Both the position numbers and the translations under genes were made by a program. From Chloroflexota bacterium (lineage in GTDB: Bacteria > Chloroflexota > Anaerolineae > Anaerolineales > Villigracilaceae): a stretch of 15,020 bases of DNA. Shown here piece by piece: positions 1-5,943 of this stretch (the stretch's first letter is position 1; each line of letters opens with the position of its first letter). The notes beneath the pieces were generated by a model that had not been told where the DNA came from, did no database searches, and saw only the letters and a list, made by a program, of their open reading frames with translations. Location: NCBI GenBank assembly GCA_016191895.1, contig JACPVD010000249.1, positions 1-15,020 on the forward strand. The letters run 5' to 3'.

Positions 1-2
1 CC

Positions 3-332
3 ACCCGCTGGCAAACCATTCGCCGCATCGTGTTGAAGGAAGCACTGCCCGGCATCCTCACCGGTGTCATCCTCGGACTCGAACGCGCCGCCGGCGAAAC
101 CGCGCCGATCCTTTTTACGGGAGCGGCGTTCTTCCTGCCGCGCCTGCCGGGTTCCCCCTTCGATGCGACGATGGCATTGCCGTATCATTTATTCGTCATC
201 TCCACACAGGTGCCGGAGATGCCCATTCAAATCCAATATGGCACGGCGCTGGTGCTGTTGGCATTCGTATTGACCATGAACGTGATCGCGACCGTGATCC
301 GCTCGCGGGCAAGGGCGAAGAGGCAATGGTGA
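3..332 (+). CDS. pstA: Phosphate ABC transporter permease PstA, C-terminal part
   Basis: The frame is open from the window edge, so the 5' end is missing; about 109 C-terminal residues remain. PstA is one of the two membrane permeases of the high-affinity phosphate importer PstSCAB. The visible part has the ABC-permease EAA-type region (KEALPGILTGVILGLERA) followed by GETAPILFTGAAFF, matching the strongly conserved GETAP segment of PstA. It ends with a last membrane span (LVLLAFVLTMNVIATVI) and a short basic tail. It stops with TGA and lies 6 bp upstream of pstB, so the two are co-transcribed. The identification rests on the GETAP motif plus the adjacent PstB. PstC is the alternative, but in pst operons PstA normally directly precedes PstB. 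Confidence 0.9.
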   Translation, partial: TRWQTIRRIVLKEALPGILTGVILGLERAAGETAPILFTGAAFFLPRLPGSPFDATMALPYHLFVISTQVPEMPIQIQYGTALVLLAFVLTMNVIATVIRSRARAKRQW

Positions 333-338
333 AAATAA

Positions 339-1094
339 ATGAACAAAATCATCATCGAAAACCTCTCCCTGCAATATGCCGACGGCACGGAGTCCCTGCG
401 CAACGTGAGCATGGACATTCAACAGAATGCTGTCACCGTTTTGTTCGGCCCGGCCGGCGGCGGGAAGTCCACGCTGTTACGCTGTTTGAATCGACTCAAC
501 GACCTGACCGAAGTCAAAGCCAGCGGGGGGCGCATCCTGCTCGACGGCGAAAACATTCTCGATCCCGGCCTGGATGTGATTGCATTGCGCCGCAAGGTGG
601 GCATGGTCTTTGCGCGGCCGGTGCCGCTGCCCATGAGTATCCGCGAGAATTTGACCTATGCCCTTGAATTGGCCGGCGAGAAGCGAAAATCCAAACTCGA
701 TGAAGCAGTGGAACGTAGTCTGAAACTCGCCGCGATTTGGGATGAAGTGAAGAACCGCCTCGACGATCCCGCCATTGCCCTCTCCGGCGGACAGCAACAG
801 CGCGTGTGCCTGGCGCGGGTGATCGCCCTGCAACCCGAAGTGATTCTGCTCGACGAGCCCACCTCCGGCCTCGACCCGATTTCCACCGGCAAAGTGGAAG
901 CCGCGCTCTTGGAATTGAAGAAGGAATATACGGTAATTCTCGTACCGCATTCGGTCCAACAGGCCGGCCGCACAGCCGATTACGCCGCGTTCTTTTTACA
1001 AGGCGAGCTGATCGAATACTCTGAAGGCAAGGCCATGTTTACCACGCCCAAACAGAAAAAGACCGAAGACTATATCATGGGAAGATTCGGGTAG
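339..1094 (+). CDS. pstB: Phosphate ABC transporter ATP-binding protein PstB
   Basis: This is the cytoplasmic ATPase that powers PstSCA phosphate import; 251 aa is the usual PstB length. Visible motifs are Walker A GPAGGGKST (37-45), signature LSGGQQQR (148-155), Walker B VILLDEPTSGLDP (168-180), H-loop His204 and the PstB-type ending TEDYIMGRFG. The PstB stretch usually reading VGMVFQ-P-PFPMSI here reads VGMVFARPVPLPMSI, so the Q-loop glutamine is Ala92. The residue before the H-loop His, normally Thr in PstB, is Pro203. Neither change looks like frame damage, since the rest of the protein is intact. The start ATG lies 6 bp after pstA. A strong bidirectional terminator follows, so pstB is the last gene of the operon and no phoU follows here. 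Confidence 0.95.
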   Translation: MNKIIIENLSLQYADGTESLRNVSMDIQQNAVTVLFGPAGGGKSTLLRCLNRLNDLTEVKASGGRILLDGENILDPGLDVIALRRKVGMVFARPVPLPMSIRENLTYALELAGEKRKSKLDEAVERSLKLAAIWDEVKNRLDDPAIALSGGQQQRVCLARVIALQPEVILLDEPTSGLDPISTGKVEAALLELKKEYTVILVPHSVQQAGRTADYAAFFLQGELIEYSEGKAMFTTPKQKKTEDYIMGRFG

Positions 1095-1112
1095 AGTCGG
1101 CTCGTAAAACAG

Positions 1113-1150
1113 AAACAGTCCCCGGGTCCGATCGGACCCGGGGACTGTTT
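1113..1150. terminator. Perfect-palindrome bidirectional terminator
   Basis: A 38-bp uninterrupted palindrome (19-bp arms, centred at 1131/1132) begins AAACAGTCC and ends GGACTGTTT. Transcripts from either strand therefore form a GC-rich hairpin followed by a short U run. It lies between pstB (+) and the convergent membrane-protein gene ending at 1162 (-), where a shared terminator is expected. Confidence 0.9.
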
Positions 1151-1161
1151 TGATTCAACGA

Positions 1162-1584
1162 TCACAACGATCCGATGGCGACTTCCTGCTTTTTTCCTCC
1201 GCGTAAAAAGAAAAGGGGAACGATCAACGCCACCAGCCCGCCGGGAATGCACAACGGCAGGAAACATGCGAGATAAAACCCAAGCAGGGAATATAAAAGG
1301 GTTTGCCCGGTGATGTCGGTGCGGGTTCCGTCAGAGGCCACACATTCGACAAAGAATCCGCTTTCGCCGGGACGATGATACGACGCGGTATATTCCTCAT
1401 ATTCCAATACCCCGTTTGGGCAGGCCAGCGGCGCGGTCATTTTGAAAATCTTCTCCGTATCCGCCGCAATGGCGACGCCGGCGATACCCCCAAATGAGAC
1501 CAACGCGATAAACGTGGATACCATGCACACGATGATGATTCCAATGATCTGCCCGATGACGACGCCGGTAAGTTTGTTTTTCAT
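1162..1584 (-). CDS. Small two-span membrane protein of unknown function
   Basis: 140 aa. An N-terminal hydrophobic segment (about residues 6-40, GVVIGQIIGIIIVCMVSTFI onward) is followed by an outside or inside loop of about 55 residues containing two cysteines (in APLACPNG and FVECVAS), which could form a disulfide. A second long hydrophobic stretch (about 94-127) follows, then a basic RGGKKQE tail. A good ribosome site, AAAGGAG, sits 9 bp upstream of the ATG on the minus strand. I do not recognise a family. The topology suggests a small membrane protein exposing a cysteine-containing loop. It is convergent with pstB and stands alone. Confidence 0.75.
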   Translation of the reverse strand: MKNKLTGVVIGQIIGIIIVCMVSTFIALVSFGGIAGVAIAADTEKIFKMTAPLACPNGVLEYEEYTASYHRPGESGFFVECVASDGTRTDITGQTLLYSLLGFYLACFLPLCIPGGLVALIVPLFFLRGGKKQEVAIGSL

Positions 1585-1648
1585 GGGAGACTCCTTTTGT
1601 CTTGCGATATTCTAGCGAGACTACGTCTCAGACCGACGAGAAGATGAA

Positions 1649-1757
1649 GGGTCCAAGTTACGGGAACAAGGTAGAGGCGGTATAACTGTCTCAAAGCACC
1701 GTGGAGCGGTGAGATGGCGGCGTCAAAAGCGCCGCACCCCAACAACGAGGACCCAAG
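1649..1757 (+). ncRNA. Candidate structured RNA leader ahead of a decayed ORF
   Basis: The bases just upstream of the ATG at 1758 fold on paper into a compact multibranch structure. The closing stem GGGTCC 1649-1654 pairs with GGACCC 1749-1754. Inside it lie AGTTA 1656-1660 with TAACT 1683-1687, CACCG 1697-1701 with CGGTG 1707-1711, and GCGGCG 1717-1722 with CGCCGC 1730-1735. A further small hairpin GAGAC-TAC-GTCTC lies at 1617-1629. The 3' closing arm overlaps the only Shine-Dalgarno-like bases (GAGG, 1747-1750), so the fold could mask ribosome binding. I cannot match it to a named RNA family. Seeing four compatible perfect stems in 106 nt is suggestive, but this is a manual fold. Confidence 0.35.
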
Positions 1758-2192
1758 ATGAGTATAGCGCAAATTTCGCTGGATGAGCTGTTGCGTGATC
1801 ACGTGACGCTGGAAGTGGAAAGTATCGATCGCATGTATCTGAATGTCTGTATTCCCAAATTGCAACGCGAGAGCGGAGCGATCTGGTTTCTGAAACAGTA
1901 ACGCCAAACCCGGTGGCGTCTTCGGCTGCAATGGTGCCCATCAGCCGGGCGTTTGTCGAAGGGACTGAGACGTATGCCAAAGAGCATCAGATCCCAATGC
2001 TGACCTTTGCCAAGAGACAGCGTAAAGACGATGTCGCGGCGCCCTATATCAAGCAAGATGCGGGGCGGGAATCGGCAAGGCACAAGAGAAGACAACCACC
2101 TTTCAGACGACCAAGGGACACGCAGCGCAGATCGTTATCCACGCCTGTATCGCACGATGGCGATGGTGAACCAGTACTATTTCTATGGCACT
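1758..2192 (+). pseudogene. Frameshifted remnant of a conserved, repeatedly dispersed protein family
   Basis: Four consecutive pieces in three frames read like one protein. They are MSIAQISLDELLRDHVTLEV...DRMYLN (frame of 1758, stop at 1899-1901), AMVPISRAFVEG...RQRKDDVAAPY (about 1928-2056, frame of 1913), GIGKAQEKTTTFQTTKG (from 2068) and DRYPRLYRTMAMVNQYYFYG (about 2130-2192). From memory these match, in order, a roughly 400-aa uncharacterised family found in many copies in diverse bacteria, with blocks like DHVTL-E--DR-YLN, ALM-PIS-AFV, QRKDD, VGKAQEK and TAMVNQYYFY. That family memory is not verifiable here; the ordered frame-hopping is seen directly. At least three frameshifts and the loss of everything after the YYFY block make it non-functional. 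Its dispersal suggests a mobile origin. Confidence 0.6.
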
Positions 2193-2619
2193 GCTGTGGA
2201 ACGAATCAACAGTCTTGCTCTTGCTCTTGCTCTTGGGATTGAACGCCCGCATCTTCGAAACAGATTTGCCATCACTAACATCAACACCTTGATTTACACA
2301 CTGATCAATCTCCGTTTGCTTCAACAACTATCCACCTTGCCCAAGTCCATTTGATCGAAAGCGTACCGTTTCGCCAAGCCACGTTTTGAACCATCGCAGG
2401 TTTGGCGAAACGGATTTCTTATGCATTCTTACTGTTTTGCAAGTTCATATTGGGAATTGCTGTTTTCTGCTCCGGTAAATTCAGCTCGCAATTTTCCTCG
2501 GCAAAAGCAGACTGTTTCTTCGGCACGGCGAACGAAAAGACGAGCCGTCCGCATTCCGGTGTAATTCGTGATCTGTTGAAATTGGGGGGTGGGATGTTTC
2601 AGGCGCTTTGTTAGTAAAC
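2193..2619. other. Gene-free decayed stretch
   Basis: I see no convincing gene on either strand. Base composition is lower in GC than the flanks and stops are frequent. The only open frames, of about 60-75 codons, lack ribosome sites, family motifs and third-position GC preference. Two small structures are present. One is a hexamer in three tandem copies (CTTGCT, 2214-2231). The other is an inverted repeat, CCGTTTCGCCAAGCC (2366-2380) against GGTTTGGCGAAACGG (2399-2413), with 14 of 15 positions pairing and an 18-nt loop. The stretch is probably debris from the same event that left the pseudogene upstream. Confidence 0.5.
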
Positions 2620-2625
2620 TATAAT
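2620..2625 (+). promoter_or_regulatory. Candidate -10 box for the molybdopterin enzyme gene
   Basis: A perfect TATAAT lies about 190 bp before the ATG at 2815. The -35 region 17 bp upstream (TTTCAG, 2597-2602) is poor. If it is used, the transcript has a long leader of about 180 nt containing the hairpin at 2714-2752. I compared the leader by eye with common riboswitch motifs and found no match. Confidence 0.35.
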
Positions 2626-2713
2626 CTGGTGCGGGTAACATCCGTGCCGCATGGAAAGTCTGTGCAGTGCCGCGAGGTTTAATTTTATCGCCTGCGTTTT
2701 AAAAAAGGGAAAT

Positions 2714-2752
2714 GGGGTGTTGTGAACGCGCGAAACGCGTTCGCAACACCCC
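2714..2752. promoter_or_regulatory. Strong hairpin in the leader of the molybdopterin enzyme gene
   Basis: The 17-base arms GGGGTGTTGTGAACGCG and CGCGTTCGCAACACCCC pair completely apart from one G-T wobble, around a 5-nt CGAAA loop. No T run follows on the plus strand, so it is not a standard terminator for + transcripts. On the minus strand a run of T appears only after about 10 nt. It may be an attenuator, an mRNA stabiliser or a repeat element. It lies 62 bp upstream of the next start codon. Confidence 0.6.
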
Positions 2753-2814
2753 ACACCCCAATTTATTGAGAGGATGCAAAATTATGCGATACTATATAGA
2801 AAGCGAGGTGTACC

Positions 2815-3456
2815 ATGTTTTCATTTGAAGGATTCGATCGCCGCAAGGATGAAGATCGCAAACGCGCCGAGGGCAGGCTTCCGCCCGGGCAATCGCTGAC
2901 CCAGAAATTCCCCGTTTTGCATTACGGCCCGGTGCCGGCCTTCAACCCCGCCACATGGGACTTCCGCGTGTGGGGCGAAGTGGAGGAGGAAAAACGCTGG
3001 TTGTGGGATGAGTTCAACAAACTTCCGCGCGCGAAACTCGACATGGACATTCACTGTGTCACCCGCTGGAGCAAATTCGATACCACGTGGGAAGGCGTGT
3101 CGGTCAAAACGCTGGTCGAGCAGGGGTTCTTCAAGATCAAGCCGTCGGCCACGCATGTGATGCAGCACGCGGAATACGGCTTCACGGTCAATTTGCCGCT
3201 TGAAGTGGCATTACAGGATAACTTCTTATTAGCGACGCACTTCATGGGCGAGCCGATCGAGCCCGATCATGGCTATCCCCTGCGCGGTGTGGTGGGATTC
3301 ATTCCCGGCCGCGAAGATTTGGAAACGCCATACTTTTGGAAAGGCGCGAAGTGGCTGCGTTCCATCGAACTCATGTCCCGTGATAAGCGCGGATTCTGGG
3401 AACAGGCCGGCTATCACAACCGCGCCGACGTCTGGCGCGAGGAACGGTTCGGGTAG
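2815..3456 (+). CDS. Molybdopterin-dependent oxidoreductase, sulfite-oxidase fold (cytoplasmic type)
   Basis: 213 aa, the length of the short single-domain members of the sulfite oxidase/YedY superfamily (COG2041). The molybdenum-ligating cysteine is Cys81 in DIHCVTRWSKFDTTWEG. C-terminal family features are DHGYPLRGVVGF and YFWKGAKWLRSIEL, which line the cofactor pocket in this fold. There is no signal peptide or Tat motif, so it should stay in the cytoplasm, unlike MsrP at 13346. A short insertion (IPGREDLET) sits between the GYPLR and YFWKGAKW blocks. The substrate cannot be told from sequence. The start ATG has GAGGTG 5 bp upstream. The family call is firm; a specific sulfite or sulfoxide activity would be a guess. 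Confidence 0.88.
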   Translation: MFSFEGFDRRKDEDRKRAEGRLPPGQSLTQKFPVLHYGPVPAFNPATWDFRVWGEVEEEKRWLWDEFNKLPRAKLDMDIHCVTRWSKFDTTWEGVSVKTLVEQGFFKIKPSATHVMQHAEYGFTVNLPLEVALQDNFLLATHFMGEPIEPDHGYPLRGVVGFIPGREDLETPYFWKGAKWLRSIELMSRDKRGFWEQAGYHNRADVWREERFG

Positions 3457-3495
3457 GATGTTCGACTCCCTTCTCCAAATTGGGCGCGTTATTAT

Positions 3496-3523
3496 TTGGC
3501 CTTGCGCTCATGAAACGTAAAAT
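3496..3523 (+). promoter_or_regulatory. Weak promoter candidate upstream of the aldo/keto reductase
   Basis: TTGGCC (3496-3501), a 16-bp spacer and TAAAAT (3518-3523) lie in the 220-bp gap before the reductase gene. Nothing else is recognisable in that gap. The same TAAAAT string also occurs inside genes of this window, so the evidence is thin. Confidence 0.22.
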
Positions 3524-3676
3524 CCCACCCAATACCGGGTAGCCATCAAACCAAAATGGGCATTGTGCGGAGTTATGCAATGCTTGTTGCCGCCACCAAA
3601 GCCTTTCGCGCGTCGAAATGGCAAATGAGATGCCTGGCGTCGAGTATTTAGAGGCAAGCCAAACAAAGGAGTCCAC

Positions 3677-4654
3677 ATGCAATATGCCAGCCTCGGCAAG
3701 ACTGGAATGAAAGTTTCGCGTTTGTGTTTGGGGATGATGACCTACGGCTCGAAGACATGGCGCGAGTGGGTGTTGAATGAAGAGGAATCCAAACCTTTCG
3801 TCAAACGCGCGTTGGATGCGGGGATCAACTTCTTCGATACGGCGGATGTCTATTCACTGGGAGAGAGCGAACGTATTACCGGCAATCTATTGAAAGGAAT
3901 CAAGCGCGAGAATATTGTCGTTGCCACAAAGGTCTTCTCCACCATGAGCGACGACGCGAACGACCGCGGCCTTTCGCGCAAACACATTTTGGATTCGATC
4001 GACAATTCGCTCAAACGCCTGCAAATGGATTACGTGGATTTGTACCAGATCCACCGCTGGGACAGTAACACACCCATCGAAGAGACAATGGAAGCGTTGA
4101 ATGATGTCGTCCGCGCAGGGAAGGTGCGTTACATCGGTGCGTCGTCTATGTTTGCGTGGCAGTTCATGAAGGCATTGCATGTGTCCGAGATGAACGGCTG
4201 GGCGAAGTTCGTGTCGATGCAGAATCACTACAACCTTGTATATCGCGAGGAAGAGCGCGAGATGATTCCCCTTTGCAAAGATCAGGGGATTGGCCTGATT
4301 CCGTGGAGCCCGATGGCGCGCGGATTCTTCGCGGGCAATCGCAAACGCGGCGGAGGCGGCGAGACACCCCGCGCGCAGGGCGATCCGTTTGCGAACGAAT
4401 TGTATTTCCGCGAGAGCGATTTTGTCATTGCGGAGAAGGCGGCGGAGATCGCAAAGGGACACAACGCGACCGGGTCGCAGGTGGCATTGGCCTGGCTGCT
4501 GAACAAACCCCATATCACGGCACCCATTATCGGGTCCAGTAAGATCGAGCATCTGGATCAGGCGATTGCCGCGCTGGAGATCAAACTCGCGGAGGAGGAA
4601 ATCCAGCAGTTGGAGTCATCCTATCAACCCCATCCCGTTTTGGGACATTCATAG
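3677..4654 (+). CDS. Aldo/keto reductase, YajO-like
   Basis: 325 aa, the normal length for this family of NAD(P)H-dependent carbonyl reductases with a TIM-barrel fold. The catalytic tetrad is visible: Asp54 and Tyr59 (FFDTADVYS), Lys85 (VVATKVF) and His126 (YQIHRWD). The cofactor-binding end has PIIGSSKIEHLDQAI. The segments TWREWVLNEEES, HRWDSNTPIEETMEALNDVV and the ending PHPVLG resemble the YajO branch, which has been linked in E. coli to sugar-phosphate or aldehyde reduction. The actual substrate is unknown. AAAGGAG sits 5-6 bp before the ATG. The NUDIX gene starts at the base right after this stop codon, so the two are translationally coupled. Confidence 0.92.
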   Translation: MQYASLGKTGMKVSRLCLGMMTYGSKTWREWVLNEEESKPFVKRALDAGINFFDTADVYSLGESERITGNLLKGIKRENIVVATKVFSTMSDDANDRGLSRKHILDSIDNSLKRLQMDYVDLYQIHRWDSNTPIEETMEALNDVVRAGKVRYIGASSMFAWQFMKALHVSEMNGWAKFVSMQNHYNLVYREEEREMIPLCKDQGIGLIPWSPMARGFFAGNRKRGGGGETPRAQGDPFANELYFRESDFVIAEKAAEIAKGHNATGSQVALAWLLNKPHITAPIIGSSKIEHLDQAIAALEIKLAEEEIQQLESSYQPHPVLGHS

Positions 4655-5107
4655 ATGCTCATTCGCCTGCTGTATTTTTGTTTTCGCATTTATTGTTTCA
4701 TCTTCCGCCCGGTGCGCATGGGTGTGCGCGTGCTGATGATTCAAGACGGCAAAGTGTGGCTTGTGCGGCAAACGTATATGCCGGGCTGGTTTATGCCGGG
4801 CGGCGGGGTAAAGCGTAATGAAACGTTGGAACAGGCCGTCCGTCGCGAAGCCCGCGAAGAAACAGGCGCGGAACTGGGCGCGATCACATTGATGGGAGCA
4901 TATACCAATTTCACGGAATGGAAGACCGACCACAATGCTGTCTTTCTCTGCGCGGACTTTCAGATGAAGGGCAAACCCGATGCGGAGATCGCGGAACTGC
5001 GGGCGTTTCCCTTAAGTGAATTACCCGATGACTTGTGGCCGGGGCATCACAGGCGGTTGCAGGAATATCAGGCTGGAGTAACAAATCCGCAGTTTGGGGA
5101 GTGGTGA
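4655..5107 (+). CDS. NUDIX hydrolase
   Basis: 150 aa. The NUDIX box GX5EX7REUXEEXGU is complete at residues 50-72 (GGVKRNETLEQAVRREAREETGA), with the metal-binding REAREE core. These enzymes cleave nucleoside diphosphates linked to another group; the sequence does not fix the substrate. The N-terminus (MLIRLLYFCFRIYCFIFRPV) is hydrophobic and aromatic, so it could lie against the membrane. The same type of start occurs in NUDIX proteins that act on nucleotide sugars or lipids, a weak hint only. The ATG follows the reductase stop with no spacer. It ends in TGA and is followed by a hairpin terminator. Confidence 0.9.
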   Translation: MLIRLLYFCFRIYCFIFRPVRMGVRVLMIQDGKVWLVRQTYMPGWFMPGGGVKRNETLEQAVRREAREETGAELGAITLMGAYTNFTEWKTDHNAVFLCADFQMKGKPDAEIAELRAFPLSELPDDLWPGHHRRLQEYQAGVTNPQFGEW

Positions 5108-5115
5108 ACAAAGCG

Positions 5116-5144
5116 ATTGTCCTCTCCATGCAGGAGAGGACAAT
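5116..5144. terminator. Bidirectional hairpin terminator
   Basis: 12-bp perfect arms (ATTGTCCTCTCC and GGAGAGGACAAT) surround a 5-nt loop (ATGCA). The hairpin sits between the NUDIX stop (5107) and the convergent surface-protein stop (5150). The U tracts are short on both strands (TTT), so it may be less efficient than the terminator at 1113-1150. Confidence 0.75.
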
Positions 5145-5149
5145 TTGGC

Positions 5150-5728
5150 TCAGGGTGTGGTTGTCCCCGAAACATCAGCGCCGCAGGTTACGCCGCCATC
5201 CGGAGTCCAGGTATATGACCCGGTTACCGTGATGGTTGTTCCATCGAAGGTGATCGTGCCATCATAGGTTTCCACGCCGGGGCCGACATCGCCCATCGTG
5301 CTGAATGCACCAGTGGATGGATCATAACTCCCCGTAGTGGTGATGCCCGCATCTGTCTGGAGCACAGTCAGGCCGGTTCCATCGATGGTGAAGGTGTAGG
5401 AATAGCTTGCCGTTCCACCTCCACAGGTGCCGCCTGTAAAATCGAGGATGATGTCGAAGGGAGAGGGCACCGGGGAAGACGGCGTAAAGGTCGGTGTGGC
5501 TGCTAGTACTAGCAGGGCGGGTGTTATTGTCGGCGGGACGGGTGGCGTGGGTGTGCGAGTAGGAGGGCGTTTGAAGGGTGTTTTTGTCGGGGGAACAGAC
5601 GTGGGTGTGCGGGTGGGTCCTGCCAGAATTGGGGGACCTCCAAGCAAGGGTGGGATGACAAATACACAAATTAGGCCGGCAAGTAAAATCCCGCCTGCAA
5701 TCAAAATAACACGTATTCGCGGATTCAT
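5150..5728 (-). CDS. Membrane-anchored surface protein with Pro/Thr-rich stalk
   Basis: 192 aa in three parts. Residues 1-29 are a short basic N-terminus and one hydrophobic helix (VILIAGGILLAGLICVFVIP), acting as a signal anchor with no lipobox or clear cleavage site. Residues 30-90 are a low-complexity stalk rich in Pro and Thr with repeated TPT, PPT and RTPT units. Residues 91-192 are a beta-rich domain dominated by Thr, Gly, Ser and Asp, with cysteines near its two ends (GGTCGGG and GVTCGAD) that could close it with a disulfide. The family is unknown to me. A Pro/Thr stalk lifting a small domain off the membrane is common in Chloroflexota proteins. AAAGGAG lies 8 bp before the ATG. Confidence 0.8.
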   Translation of the reverse strand: MNPRIRVILIAGGILLAGLICVFVIPPLLGGPPILAGPTRTPTSVPPTKTPFKRPPTRTPTPPVPPTITPALLVLAATPTFTPSSPVPSPFDIILDFTGGTCGGGTASYSYTFTIDGTGLTVLQTDAGITTTGSYDPSTGAFSTMGDVGPGVETYDGTITFDGTTITVTGSYTWTPDGGVTCGADVSGTTTP

Positions 5729-5908
5729 GTTCTTCTCCTTTGGCGAAAAAGACGGAACAGGTCGAATGACTTGGTATTACTATACAACAAACGAAAAGGG
5801 ATTACAACCGTTTTTTGACGATCAGGTATACACACCGTCTCGAAGGTTGGAACGACTCGACAACCATTTTGTAGGAAACCTTCGGGAGTTTCGCGCAGAT
5901 GAGTTTGG

Positions 5909-5914
5909 TAAAAT
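5909..5914 (+). promoter_or_regulatory. Candidate -10 box for the nucleotidyltransferase gene
   Basis: TAAAAT lies 29 bp before the GTG start, inside the 215-bp divergent gap between the surface-protein gene and this one. No good -35 is seen. The downstream leader carries a GGAGA ribosome site (about 5934-5938), which supports the GTG start at 5944. Confidence 0.35.
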
Positions 5915-5943
5915 AGCAACGAAATCTTTCACTGGAGACATTC

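Noticed and set aside
2402..2641. Short open frames on both strands in the gene-free stretch
   Set aside because: No ribosome site, no recognisable motif, atypical codon use, and both strands open over the same bases without preference for either.
2626..2700. Possible riboswitch upstream of the molybdopterin enzyme
   Set aside because: Repeated GTGCCGC strings looked suggestive, but no core motif of TPP, FMN, cobalamin, SAM, c-di-GMP or Moco elements could be matched and stems were under 6 bp.
5500..5515. Palindrome GCTAGTACTAGC as an operator
   Set aside because: It lies inside the stalk region of a coding sequence far from any promoter; a 12-bp palindrome can occur by chance.
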